Assembly: GCA_017472015.1 (NCBI GenBank)
Contig: JAFURC010000014.1
Span: forward strand, 1 to 49,294
Reading direction: 5' to 3'
From: Bacilli bacterium
GTDB taxonomy: Bacteria; Bacillota_I; Bacilli_A; RF39; UBA660
Length of the DNA: 49,294 nucleotides
The notes under the pieces are model-generated. The model was not told the DNA's origin, searched no databases, and was given only the letters and a program-made list of their open reading frames with translations. The position numbers and the translations under genes were made by a program. Shown here piece by piece: positions 34,579 through 43,319 of the stretch (positions are counted from its first letter, which is position 1; the number at the start of each line of letters is the position of its first letter).

Positions 34579-37074
34579 TTATTTTTTACCACAACAATTT
34601 TTATATTTCTTTCCACTTCCACATGTACAAGGATCATTACGTCCTACTTTTTCTTTATTTTTCTTAGGTTGCTTAGAAACTGATGCGTCTGATTCATTAG
34701 TTATTTGTTTTTTAACTACTTCTTTTCTTTCAATATTTTGTCTAATTTCAGCTTTCATCAAGAAAGTTGTTGTATCTTTATCAATTTTATCAAGCATATT
34801 TTCATACATTTCCAGACCTTCCATTGTATAAGCACGAAGTGGATCTTGACCACCATAACCACGCATCATAACAGCTTCTCTTAAATGTGATAATGTATTA
34901 ATATTTTCAGTCCAATGTTTATCAATTACATTTAAACTAATAGCTTTTTCAAATTCACTTGAAACTTCTTGTGGTAATACACTTAATTTTTCTTCATATT
35001 CAACTTTTACTTTATCGAATATTACTTCAATCATTTCATCTGGAGTTTTACCTTCTAATTCTTTTTCTTTAATATCTTTATTTAATAAATTATGATTAAC
35101 AATATCTAGTAAATCTTTAAAATCCTCTTCTTCAATATGATTATCTGTAAAATGGGTATCAACTAAATAAGTAATATAAGATGAGAATGTATCTAAAACT
35201 GTTTCATGAATTGAATCATTGTCTAAAATTTCATTTCTTCTTTCATAAATATCTTCTCTTTGATTATTCATAACATCATCATATTGAAGTAATTGTTTAC
35301 GAATATCAAAGTTATTTCCTTCTACTTTTGCTTGAGCAGATGATAGGGCATTAGTAAATGTTTTACTACGAATTGCTTGATCCTCTTCAAATCCCATACT
35401 TTGAAGTAAGGTTTTAATTCTATCAGTTCCAAATCGAACCATTAAATCATCTTCCATAGAAACAAAGAATTGACTTTCACCTGGATCTCCTTGACGTCCT
35501 GATCTTCCTCGTAACTGATTATCAATACGACGTGATTCATGACGTTCAGTTCCAATTACACAAAGTCCCCCTAACTCTTTTGTTTCATCAGTTAATTTAA
35601 TATCGGTTCCACGACCAGCCATATTAGTTGCAATAGTGACTGCACCACGTTCTCCAGCACGAGCAATTATTTCAGCTTCTCTTGCATGATTTTTAGCATT
35701 CAATACTTCGTGTTTAATACCATTTTTAGTTAATAATTCACTTATTAATTCACTTGTTTCAATTGCAATTGTACCAACTAGGATAGGTTGCCCAGTTTTA
35801 TGTTTTTCTTTAATTACTCTTACAATTGCTTTATATTTTCCATTTCTAGTTGGATAAACTAAATCAGGATAATCAATTCTTGCAACTTCTCGATTAGTTG
35901 GAATTGTTATAACATACATATTATAAATATTACGGAATTCTTCTTCTTCAGTTTTAGCCGTTCCTGTCATACCTGATAATTTTTTATACATTCTAAATAA
36001 ATTTTGGAAAGTAATTGTTGCAACAGTTTTATTTTCTTGATTAATTTTTACATTTTCTTTTGCTTCAACCGCTTGATGAAGACCATCACTCCATTGACGT
36101 CCTTTCATAATACGACCAGTAAATGGATCTACTATTAATACTTCACCATCTTGAACAACATAATCAAAATCTTTTTTCATAGAATAGTTTGCACGAAGAG
36201 CTTGATTAATATAATGAACAAGTTCTGAGTTATCAATATTATATAAGTTATCTAAATGAAAGAATTTTTCAGCACGAGCATTTCCAGAATCAGTTAAAGT
36301 AACTCCTTTAGTTTTTTCATCATAGATAAAATCCTCTTCATTTTTTAAACTTTTAGCAAATAAATCGGCTTGAATATATAAGTTAGCACTTTTAACTTCT
36401 CCACCAGAAATAATTAAAGGAGTTCTGGCTTCATCAATTAAAATAGAATCAATTTCATCAATAATAGCATGGTTAAGTCCTCTTTGAACTCTATTTTCTT
36501 TTCGAATTACCATGTTATCTCTTAAATAATCAAATCCAAGTTCATTATTAGTTGTATATAAAATATCACAATTATATTGTTCACGTTTTTCACGAGGTGA
36601 CATATCATGTCTATTGATACCAACAGTTAAACCTAAACTTTCATAAATTGGACCCATCCATTCAGCATTACGAACAGTTAGGTATTCATTAACAGTAATA
36701 ACATGCACTCCTTCTCCACTTAAAGCATTTAAATAAGCTGGAAAAGTTGTTACTAAAGTTTTACCTTCACCTGTTTTTAGTTCAGCAATATTACCATTAT
36801 GAATAGCAATTGCTCCAACTAATTGAACAAAGAAAGCTTTTTCTCCTAACTTTCTATAAGCCATTTCCCTTACAGTTGCATACGCTTCTACTAATATATC
36901 ATCAAGAGTTTCCCCTTTAGATAATCTTTCTTTAAATTCACTTGTTTTATTTTTTAAATCTTCATCACTTAACTTTTGATACTCTTCATCTAAAGCCATA
37001 ATTTCTTCAGCTAAACGATTAAATTTTTTTAATTCTTTATATTCATGATCAAATATTTTTTTTAATAAATTCAT
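34579..37074 (-). CDS. secA: Preprotein translocase ATPase SecA
   Basis: The motor that pushes unfolded proteins through SecYEG. It has 831 residues. Walker A is KTGEGKTLV (about 100-108), the DEAD-type motif is IDEIDSILIDEARTPLIISG (about 207-226), and NMAGRGTDIKL lies in the second motor domain. The C-terminal SEC-C zinc knuckle is CTCGSGKKYKNCC (about 817-829). It follows hpf, as in Bacilli; prfB, the usual next gene, is absent here. AGGAGGAAAC precedes the ATG. Confidence 0.99.
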   Translation of the reverse strand: MNLLKKIFDHEYKELKKFNRLAEEIMALDEEYQKLSDEDLKNKTSEFKERLSKGETLDDILVEAYATVREMAYRKLGEKAFFVQLVGAIAIHNGNIAELKTGEGKTLVTTFPAYLNALSGEGVHVITVNEYLTVRNAEWMGPIYESLGLTVGINRHDMSPREKREQYNCDILYTTNNELGFDYLRDNMVIRKENRVQRGLNHAIIDEIDSILIDEARTPLIISGGEVKSANLYIQADLFAKSLKNEEDFIYDEKTKGVTLTDSGNARAEKFFHLDNLYNIDNSELVHYINQALRANYSMKKDFDYVVQDGEVLIVDPFTGRIMKGRQWSDGLHQAVEAKENVKINQENKTVATITFQNLFRMYKKLSGMTGTAKTEEEEFRNIYNMYVITIPTNREVARIDYPDLVYPTRNGKYKAIVRVIKEKHKTGQPILVGTIAIETSELISELLTKNGIKHEVLNAKNHAREAEIIARAGERGAVTIATNMAGRGTDIKLTDETKELGGLCVIGTERHESRRIDNQLRGRSGRQGDPGESQFFVSMEDDLMVRFGTDRIKTLLQSMGFEEDQAIRSKTFTNALSSAQAKVEGNNFDIRKQLLQYDDVMNNQREDIYERRNEILDNDSIHETVLDTFSSYITYLVDTHFTDNHIEEEDFKDLLDIVNHNLLNKDIKEKELEGKTPDEMIEVIFDKVKVEYEEKLSVLPQEVSSEFEKAISLNVIDKHWTENINTLSHLREAVMMRGYGGQDPLRAYTMEGLEMYENMLDKIDKDTTTFLMKAEIRQNIERKEVVKKQITNESDASVSKQPKKNKEKVGRNDPCTCGSGKKYKNCCGKK

Positions 37075-37105
37075 GTTTCCTCCTAGTACAATATCTATTC
37101 TATCA

Positions 37106-37140
37106 AAAAATAAGCAAATTTGAAAGATTTTGCTTATTTT
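37106..37140 (-). terminator. Terminator between hpf and secA
   Basis: AATAAGCAAA / TTTGCTTATT stem with a T-run on the minus strand, in the gap between the hpf stop and the secA start. Confidence 0.75.
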
Positions 37141-37156
37141 ATTTAATTATTTTTAA

Positions 37157-37681
37157 TTATTCTTCTTCAATAACTCCATATCCACCATCATGACGTTTAT
37201 ATACTAAAGCACTACTATTAGTTTCACTGTCTTTATACATATAAAAATTATGACCTAAAAGTTCCATTTGTAAAATTGCTTCATCTAAACTCATCGGTTT
37301 AATATCAATTTTCTTTCTTTTTACAACTTCTTTTTCTTCAGATAAATCTATAATATCATCTATATTAAATTCTTTAACACCTGATTTTTCTTTTTTCTTT
37401 AATTTAGTTTTATTCTTTCTAATTTGTCTTTCTAACTTATTAATAACTAAATCAACCGCCGAATAAAAATCTTCACTTTCTTCTTCTGCTCTTAATATTA
37501 AAGTTTTAAGGGGAATAGTTACTTCTACTTTTTGAGTATAATTTCTAACTTTTACTAATACATTGGCTTTTACATTTCCATCTAAGGTATATTTATCTAA
37601 TTTTGATAACTTCTCCTTCACATAATCCTTCATTGCATCAGTAATTTCAATCTTATTACCTCGAATTAAAATTTCCATCAT
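37157..37681 (-). CDS. hpf: Long-form ribosome hibernation promoting factor
   Basis: Dimerises 70S ribosomes into inactive 100S particles in slow growth. It has about 174 residues from the ATG at 37681. The N-terminal domain (MEILIRGNKIEITDAMKDYVKEKLSKLDKY, about 1-100) binds the decoding centre. The C-terminal domain (about 115-174, KPMSLDEAILQMELLGHNFYMYKDSETNSSALVYKRHDGGYGVIE) is the dimerisation part found only in long forms. AGGAG lies five bases before the first of two adjacent ATGs. Confidence 0.95.
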   Translation of the reverse strand: MMEILIRGNKIEITDAMKDYVKEKLSKLDKYTLDGNVKANVLVKVRNYTQKVEVTIPLKTLILRAEEESEDFYSAVDLVINKLERQIRKNKTKLKKKEKSGVKEFNIDDIIDLSEEKEVVKRKKIDIKPMSLDEAILQMELLGHNFYMYKDSETNSSALVYKRHDGGYGVIEEE

Positions 37682-37719
37682 ATCATCTCCTTTTATATTT
37701 TTATAATAGCACAAATTAT

Positions 37720-37750
37720 AAAAAAAAACTATCGTTTACACGATAATTTT
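37720..37750 (-). terminator. Terminator of the cold-shock gene
   Basis: ATCGT / ACGAT with a 4-base loop, extended by A/T pairs and followed on the minus strand by a long T-run. Confidence 0.8.
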
Positions 37751-37760
37751 TTAAATTTTA

Positions 37761-37985
37761 CTACATAATCACTTCTGATTTTACTACTGAAACATTTAAT
37801 GCTTGATATCCTTTGGATGTCTCAAGAAGATTGAACTCCACATACTGCCCTTCTTGCAACGTCTTATATCCTTCTTGGTTTATCGCCGAATAATGAACAA
37901 ATATATCCTCTTTATCAGTAAATTCAATAAAGCCATACCCCTTCTCATTGTTAAACCACTTAACTCTACCTCTTACCACGTTCAT
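37761..37985 (-). CDS. cspA: Cold-shock domain protein
   Basis: A 74-residue single-stranded nucleic-acid-binding protein that acts as an RNA chaperone. RNP1 is KGYGFIEF and RNP2 is DIFVHYSAI. The real start is the ATG at 37985 ([16 protein letters not shown]), with AAGGAGAG before it; a longer frame adds five residues but has no site. The symbol denotes the family. Confidence 0.95.
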   Translation of the reverse strand: MNVVRGRVKWFNNEKGYGFIEFTDKEDIFVHYSAINQEGYKTLQEGQYVEFNLLETSKGYQALNVSVVKSEVIM

Positions 37986-38000
37986 ATCTCTCCTTCTCAT

Positions 38001-38226
38001 AAATATTTTTCAGTAGATCTACTTTTTTCCTTTGCGCACATTAATAATATCAAATTTTAATCAAATATTTTCATATTTTCTAAAAATGGTAATTTTTATA
38101 TCATTTTTTACAAAAATATCGAGATTTTTAATTTTTTTAACCAAAATATTTCCAAATTTTACTTTTTCAAGAAAAATACTAAATAAAAATCAAAATTACT
38201 ATACAATGGTCTTGGTGATAGAAAAT
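38001..38226. promoter_or_regulatory. cspA/agrB divergent intergenic region with possible agrB promoter
   Basis: An AT-rich region of 226 bases. A -10-like TATACAAT lies at 38200-38207 upstream of agrB, with no good -35 at the right distance, as would fit an activator-dependent promoter. Two similar blocks (CAAAAATAT at 38111 and CCAAAATAT at 38141) are visible. I do not see the standard paired AgrA/LytTR repeats. The long upstream reading frame in this region is not supported by a ribosome-binding site. Confidence 0.35.
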
Positions 38227-38823
38227 ATGATTAAAAGTTTTCTCATCAATAATTCTATGAATTTAGTGAAAAACAATAATAATTATAATAAAGAACAATT
38301 AGAAGAAATAAAATATGGACTTGAAAGTATATATCTTCTTTTAACTAAATTTGTTGTAATAATAACAATTTCTATTATATTAGGAATATTTAAAGAAACT
38401 CTTATATTATTATTATTTTATAATTTTTTAAGAGCATTTGCTTTCGGTATACATGCTTCCAAAAGTATATATTGTTGGATTTCATCAAGTATTATATTTT
38501 TAGGAATACCATTAATATGCAAAAATTTTATATTCCAAAATTTATTCTTTATTATTGGTACTATTATTTGTTTTCTATGTATTGCAATTTTTGCTCCTGC
38601 TGATACTGAGAAAAGACCATTAATAAATATAAAAAAAAGAAAAGTTTATAAATTTTTGAGTATTTTTGTAACAATTATATATATTATATCAATATTTATA
38701 ACAAAAAATGTATTATTAAAAAATCTAATGATGTTTTCCTTAATAATACAAACAGTTTTAATTTTACCTATTACATATAAAATGTTTAAATTACCTTATA
38801 ATAATTATAAAAATTATAAGTAA
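38227..38823 (+). CDS. agrB: AgrB-type peptide-processing membrane endopeptidase
   Basis: Cuts the C-terminal tail of AgrD and forms the thiolactone of the signal peptide. It has 198 residues from the ATG at 38227, chosen because GGTGAT, a perfect anti-16S match, lies seven bases upstream. Motif R69-x4-G74-x-H76-A and Cys83 (RAFAFGIHASKSIYC) place the catalytic pair one residue from staphylococcal His77/Cys84. APADTEKRPL (about 120-129) is the family's conserved loop. Five to six membrane helices. agrD starts 36 bases after it. Firm identification. Confidence 0.95.
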   Translation: MIKSFLINNSMNLVKNNNNYNKEQLEEIKYGLESIYLLLTKFVVIITISIILGIFKETLILLLFYNFLRAFAFGIHASKSIYCWISSSIIFLGIPLICKNFIFQNLFFIIGTIICFLCIAIFAPADTEKRPLINIKKRKVYKFLSIFVTIIYIISIFITKNVLLKNLMMFSLIIQTVLILPITYKMFKLPYNNYKNYK

Positions 38824-38859
38824 ACAATTTATATGTTAGGAGATAAATTGGAGGATAAA

Positions 38860-38985
38860 ATGAAAAAATATTTATCTATGTTGTTAGGAGCTGTTGGTTT
38901 AATGGTAGCAGGTGTTGCTACTACTGGTTGCTGGTTCTGTTTTGTTGATGAACCTGAAATGCCAAAATCTATGTTAAATAAATAA
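38860..38985 (+). CDS. agrD: AgrD-type precursor of a cyclic peptide pheromone (41 aa)
   Basis: Short gene with GGAGG five bases before the ATG; an in-frame TTG at 38848 with its own AGGAG could add four residues. An amphipathic leader (residues 1-22, KKYLSMLLGAVGLMVAGVATT) is followed by the core G23-CWFCFV-29, then the charged tail DEPEMPKSMLNK. The tail matches the DE(x)xxxP recognition motif of AgrD proteins. Cys24 is the expected ring cysteine. Cleavage before Asp30 would give a six-residue ring instead of the usual five, with a second Cys at 27. Confidence 0.9.
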   Translation: MKKYLSMLLGAVGLMVAGVATTGCWFCFVDEPEMPKSMLNK

Positions 38986-38993
38986 GACATAAT

Positions 38994-39021
38994 AAAAAGG
39001 ATAAGCAAAGCTTATCTTTTT
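38994..39021. terminator. Bidirectional terminator between agrD and agrC
   Basis: GATAAGC-AAA-GCTTATC with flanking AAAAA and TTTTT, located between the convergent agrBD and agrAC operons. Confidence 0.85.
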
Positions 39022-40348
39022 ATTTTTCTAATTTTTCTAAATCTATTATTAAAGTAGTTACAAAATAATTATCTATCTTTTCGTATTTATTTGATATAAA
39101 CTTAAAACTATTAATAACTTTATCTATTTCATATAACCCAAATCCATGACCTTTACCCTTAGTAGTATAACCATTTTTAGTAATTAAATTCATATCCACT
39201 TCTTCTTTATAAGTATTCGAAATAGTAAATGTCATTTTATTATCCATCATATATAAATCAAAATTAAATTCTTTCTGATCAGATTCATCACTTGCATAGT
39301 TGGCATTATCAAAATATTCACCTATTATATCCAAAATATTACTAAGTTCGTTTAGATTAAAAATATCACTTGGAATTTCTTTGATATCTTTACTTACATT
39401 AACAGAAATTTTTAAATTTAATTCTTCTGATTTTGATAACTTATAATAAATTAAATATCTAAGTGTATCTACTGAAATATAATTTATTTTAGATACCCAA
39501 CTATATTTTCTATCTTTTAGATTATCAAGTAAACTATCAATATATTTCTCTGCTTCCTTAGAATTAGATTTTAAATAACCTTTTATTGCAATTAAATTAT
39601 TTTTATATTTGTGAATAGTCGCTGAATATTTTTCAACTAAACTTGCTGATGTTTTTAAATATTCTTCCAACATTTTATGTTTTTCAACCACTTCTTTATT
39701 TTTTAAATATTGCCTTAATAAAGCAAATGTTAAAATAGCAGAACCAATTATTATAACGGTATTTAAAATTAATTTATAGCTAAATTTAAAATTTTCTATA
39801 TATAAATTATTTAGTGATGATAGTAAAATAAATAATGTCAACATTCCTTGAGCTAAAATAATTAAAATATTAGCTTTTGCTATTTTTTGAATATAATGAT
39901 TTATTTTTCTTTTTAAAAGTAGTGCTAAATAACAAGCAAGAAATACTATTATTACATTAGAATATATAGCTCTAGAAATCGTAGTAGCAATAGAAAAATG
40001 AAAAACATAATCAAGTAACGATACACAAAAAATAAATATTATTTCACTAATTGGAAATAGCAAATATGTTACAACTGAATAAATAAATACTCTAACATGT
40101 TTTAAATCAAAAATATATTTATAAATCACATAAAATACAACTAAATTACCAAATATTTTGATAATATTATCAAACACTAATGCATTAAAAATTGTAATTA
40201 TTGTTAATATCAATATCCACAAATAACTAATTTTTTTTATTTTTTTAAAACTCCTTGATAACAAAATTTTTCCAATTAAAAAACCACCAAAACAACAGGC
40301 AAATGCTCCTACAAAATACTCAAACCAAGTTAATAAATCAATATTCAT
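39020..40348 (-). CDS. agrC: AgrC-type sensor histidine kinase
   Basis: Predicted receptor of the cyclic peptide. It has 442 residues from the ATG at 40348, preceded by GGGGA; an ATG 24 bases upstream has no site. Six or seven membrane helices fill residues 1-215. The phospho-acceptor is in the H-box IHKYKNNL (His about residue 246), of the AgrC HxYxN type. The N-box is IGEYFDNANYAS and the G-box GKGHGFGLYEIDKVI. The start overlaps the end of agrA by 11 bases. It converges on agrD. Assigned from kinase class plus context. Confidence 0.88.
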   Translation of the reverse strand: MNIDLLTWFEYFVGAFACCFGGFLIGKILLSRSFKKIKKISYLWILILTIITIFNALVFDNIIKIFGNLVVFYVIYKYIFDLKHVRVFIYSVVTYLLFPISEIIFIFCVSLLDYVFHFSIATTISRAIYSNVIIVFLACYLALLLKRKINHYIQKIAKANILIILAQGMLTLFILLSSLNNLYIENFKFSYKLILNTVIIIGSAILTFALLRQYLKNKEVVEKHKMLEEYLKTSASLVEKYSATIHKYKNNLIAIKGYLKSNSKEAEKYIDSLLDNLKDRKYSWVSKINYISVDTLRYLIYYKLSKSEELNLKISVNVSKDIKEIPSDIFNLNELSNILDIIGEYFDNANYASDESDQKEFNFDLYMMDNKMTFTISNTYKEEVDMNLITKNGYTTKGKGHGFGLYEIDKVINSFKFISNKYEKIDNYFVTTLIIDLEKLEK

Positions 40349-41102
40349 ATAAATCCCCCAAAACATTATCATTTAAACTTAGTAAACACATTTCTTCAAG
40401 TTCTTTTCTTTTATCTCTTGACAAGCAATTAGTAAATTTATTTTCAAAATATATTTCAGGTATACTTCCATTAATTTTGGTTATTTTAAAAGTATTTACT
40501 ATACAACTTCTATGACATTTGAAAAATCTTTTATCTTCCTTTAAAATATTCTCAATTTTTGCCATATTTCCTTTATATTTGAATTTTTCATTTACTGTTT
40601 CTATATACAAACATTCATCACTTTTATCTTTTTCAATAAATAAAATATCATTATATGGAATTCTAATTATTTCACTATCTTGTTTGTATGATAAATATTT
40701 ATTGCTATTAAATATTCCATATATTTCCCTAAAACAAAGTAAAAGTCTTTCTTCAAGTAAATCAAATTTTGATATAAAATCAACCATTAATATCTTTCTA
40801 TGAAAAGCATTTTGAACTAAATCTTGATGAGCTGTTGCAATTATGATTTGGTCATTCATAGTTTTCTTGAACGTTCTTATTTCTCTTGCTAAATCCAGTC
40901 CTGATTTTCCTTTTACTTCAATATCAAATACATAAACATTTTGACCAGTCAAATTTCTTATAAAACTTAATAATTCTTCATTATACTCAGAAAATTTAAA
41001 TATTTTATACTGATCATCACTACTACCCATAAATTTGTGAATAACATTTTCATACAAATTGCAAAAATATTCTTCATCTTCATAAATTATGAAATTTATC
41101 AT
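40338..41102 (-). CDS. agrA: AgrA-type response regulator (receiver + LytTR)
   Basis: A 254-residue regulator. The receiver domain has acidic residues E8-D9-E10, phospho-acceptor Asp60 in YVFDIEVKGKSGLDLA, the switch Thr in IIATAH and Lys in ISKFD. The C-terminal LytTR DNA-binding domain (about 145-240) has IRIPYNDILFIEKDKSDECLYIETVNEKF, FKCHRSCIVNTFKI and LSRDKRKELEE. GGTGGAGG precedes the ATG. It is first in the agrA-agrC operon, 30 bases after the TagO-type gene, so it may also be read through from there. It ends in TGA. Confidence 0.92.
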   Translation of the reverse strand: MINFIIYEDEEYFCNLYENVIHKFMGSSDDQYKIFKFSEYNEELLSFIRNLTGQNVYVFDIEVKGKSGLDLAREIRTFKKTMNDQIIIATAHQDLVQNAFHRKILMVDFISKFDLLEERLLLCFREIYGIFNSNKYLSYKQDSEIIRIPYNDILFIEKDKSDECLYIETVNEKFKYKGNMAKIENILKEDKRFFKCHRSCIVNTFKITKINGSIPEIYFENKFTNCLSRDKRKELEEMCLLSLNDNVLGDLYEY

Positions 41103-41132
41103 ATAACCTCCACCCTTAAAGATAAATAAAAA

Positions 41133-42200
41133 TTACTTCTTTTTTTTACGTTTAAGTTTAATTTGTTTTTCAGTAACAATATTTGTTTTATTAACAAACC
41201 AAAAAACTAAAACTAATAATACAAGATAAACTGCTATTCTAAGGTATATATTTATTTGGCTATTTAATGTATAAAAAATTGAAGCAATAGCAAATAATAT
41301 ATTAACACCATAAATAATTAAAACGGTATTTCTATGAGAAAACTTCATTCCTAAAAGTTGATGATGTAAATGTTGTTTATCGGCATCAGATATACGTTTA
41401 TGTTTAAGCAATCGCCTTAATATTGCAAATAAAGTATCGAGAATTGGAACTGCAAGTATTAAAAGTGGAACAAATACAGATGTTAAAACAGTTCCTTTAA
41501 AACCAAGTAAAGATATAATAGCAATTATAAAACCTAAAAATAAAGCACCGGAATCTCCTGCAAAAATCTTAGCTGGATGAAAATTATGAACTAAAAATCC
41601 TAAAGTACTTCCAAGCATAATTAAAGTTAAAGTAAATTCTAAACCAGTAGTTCTTCCTTGAAAGAAACTAATAACAATAATTGTCATAAAGAATATGGAT
41701 GAAATACCACCAGCAAGACCATCTAATCCATCAATTAAATTAATAATATTCATACAGGCTATTAAAAATATAATAGTAATTGGATAAGCAAAATAACCAA
41801 AGTTTATTGTTAAACCAAATGCAGTTATTTGACTTAGAAGAATTTCTCCATAAAATGTAATTACTAAAGCAGATATAATTTGTCCTACTAACTTATCTTT
41901 TGCATTTAGTGGTTTTATATCATCAATGATTCCAGTTATTATAATAATGAAACTACCAATTAATATGGAATTCATTTGAACTGTATTCTGACCAAATAAC
42001 ATATAACCTACTAAAAAAGCAAAGAATATTCCTAGTCCTCCTAATCTTGGCATTGGTTTTTGATGAACTTTTCTTTCATTTGGAACATCTAAAGCATTAA
42101 CATGATGAGCTATTTTTTTTACAACAGGTATTGAAAAAGCAGAAATTAATAAAGTAATAATTATCACTTTTAATGAATATAAAATTGTATTATACGGCAT
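41133..42200 (-). CDS. TagO/WecA-type undecaprenyl-phosphate GlcNAc-1-phosphate transferase
   Basis: An integral membrane enzyme that starts wall-polymer synthesis (teichoic acid or similar) by moving a sugar-phosphate to undecaprenyl phosphate. About 355 residues with 10-11 helices. Conserved loops: LDVPNERKVHQKPMPRLGGLGIF (about 36-58), NIINLIDGLDGLAGG with the Asp pair (about 145-159), AGDSGALFLGF, and the His-rich DKQHLHHQLLGMKFSHRN near residue 270. MraY is less likely because the loop pattern is of the WecA/TagO kind. GGGAGGT precedes the ATG at 42200. Confidence 0.88.
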   Translation of the reverse strand: MPYNTILYSLKVIIITLLISAFSIPVVKKIAHHVNALDVPNERKVHQKPMPRLGGLGIFFAFLVGYMLFGQNTVQMNSILIGSFIIIITGIIDDIKPLNAKDKLVGQIISALVITFYGEILLSQITAFGLTINFGYFAYPITIIFLIACMNIINLIDGLDGLAGGISSIFFMTIIVISFFQGRTTGLEFTLTLIMLGSTLGFLVHNFHPAKIFAGDSGALFLGFIIAIISLLGFKGTVLTSVFVPLLILAVPILDTLFAILRRLLKHKRISDADKQHLHHQLLGMKFSHRNTVLIIYGVNILFAIASIFYTLNSQINIYLRIAVYLVLLVLVFWFVNKTNIVTEKQIKLKRKKKK

Positions 42201-42237
42201 AATTGTACCTCCCAAGAAATTATATCACTTATAAATA

Positions 42238-42282
42238 AAAAAAACTAGTAATTTCTTTTTAAATAAGTATTTACTAGTTTTA
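42238..42282 (-). terminator. mreB terminator
   Basis: AAAACTAGTAA / TTACTAGTTTT, a perfect 11-bp stem with a loop of about 19 bases, followed on the minus strand by TTTTATTT. Confidence 0.88.
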
Positions 42283-43263
42283 TCAATTAATTAAATATAA
42301 GTTATTAAGTAATATTCCGGTTCCTTCAGCAACACTTGTTAAAGGACTTTCAGCAAGAAAAATAGGTATTTGTAATTCTTTTTCGAGTAATTCTTTGAGC
42401 CCATTTATTAAAGATCCACCACCGGTTAAAATTGCTCCGTTTTCAATAATATCGGCACTTAATTCTGGAGGAGTATCTTCTAAGACACTTTTAGTTGCAA
42501 CAATTATTTTATTTATATCATCTTTTAAGGCTTTTTCTATTTCTTTACTATTAACAGTTATTATACTAGGAAGACCTGTTTCTAAATCACGTCCTCTTAC
42601 TTCTATTTCATTTTCAGGATCACTATTATAAACTGAACCAATTTCTTTTTTTATTCTTTCAGCAGTTTTATCACCGATTAATAAACGATATTCATCTTTT
42701 ATATATTCTTTAATATCATTATCAAAGACATTTCCGGCAACTTTTAAAGAACGACTAACTACTATCCCACCAAGAGATAAAACAGCAATATCGGTTGTAC
42801 CACCACCAATATCAATTACCATATTACCATTTGGTTTACTAATATCAAGCCCTACTCCAATTGCTGCTGCTTTTGGTTCTTCTTCTAAATAAACTTTTTT
42901 AGCACCTAATTTTTCAGCCGCCTCACGAATCGCATTTTTTTCAACTGGAGTAGTATCCGCTGGACAACAAATAACAATTCTAGGTTTTTTAAATAAACCT
43001 CTGGCTTTTACTTTGTTGATAAAATAATCAAGCATTAATTCTGTAATTTCAAAGTCAGCAATTACTCCATCTTTCATGGGTTTAATAGCTCTTACTTTAA
43101 AAGGGGTTTTTCCAAGCATTTGATTCGCTTCACTTCCAAAAGCAAGAGGTCTTTTAGTATCTGTATCAATTGCAACTACACTTGGTTCATTTAAAACTAT
43201 TCCTTGACCTTTAATATATATTAAAATATTTGCAGTTCCTAAATCTATTCCAATATCCTTCAT
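42283..43263 (-). CDS. mreB: MreB/Mbl actin-like cell-shape protein
   Basis: A bacterial actin that guides side-wall synthesis. It has 326 residues. The phosphate-1 loop is IGIDLGTANILIYIKGQGIVLNEPSVVAID (about 4-33), phosphate-2 is MVIDIGGGTTDIAVLSLGGIV (about 153-173), and the adenosine site GAILTGGGSLINGL is near residue 280. It is most like the MreB/Mbl copy that follows spoIIID in Bacillus. GAGGTG precedes the ATG. It sits downstream of the M23-like gene. Confidence 0.96.
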   Translation of the reverse strand: MKDIGIDLGTANILIYIKGQGIVLNEPSVVAIDTDTKRPLAFGSEANQMLGKTPFKVRAIKPMKDGVIADFEITELMLDYFINKVKARGLFKKPRIVICCPADTTPVEKNAIREAAEKLGAKKVYLEEEPKAAAIGVGLDISKPNGNMVIDIGGGTTDIAVLSLGGIVVSRSLKVAGNVFDNDIKEYIKDEYRLLIGDKTAERIKKEIGSVYNSDPENEIEVRGRDLETGLPSIITVNSKEIEKALKDDINKIIVATKSVLEDTPPELSADIIENGAILTGGGSLINGLKELLEKELQIPIFLAESPLTSVAEGTGILLNNLYLIN

Positions 43264-43319
43264 AAATTCACCTCTAAAAATAGTATTTCCAAATTATAAA
43301 AAATTATTAAAAAAGATGA

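Noticed and set aside
34508-34831. 107-codon plus-strand frame at the 3' end of secA
   Set aside because: Lies antisense to the conserved secA C-terminus and across the ldh-secA terminator; composition is typical of a shadow frame.
38032-38226. N-terminal extension of the agrB frame (65 extra codons)
   Set aside because: It runs through the intergenic region with no ribosome-binding site. The ATG at 38227 has a perfect one and gives catalytic positions that match known AgrB.
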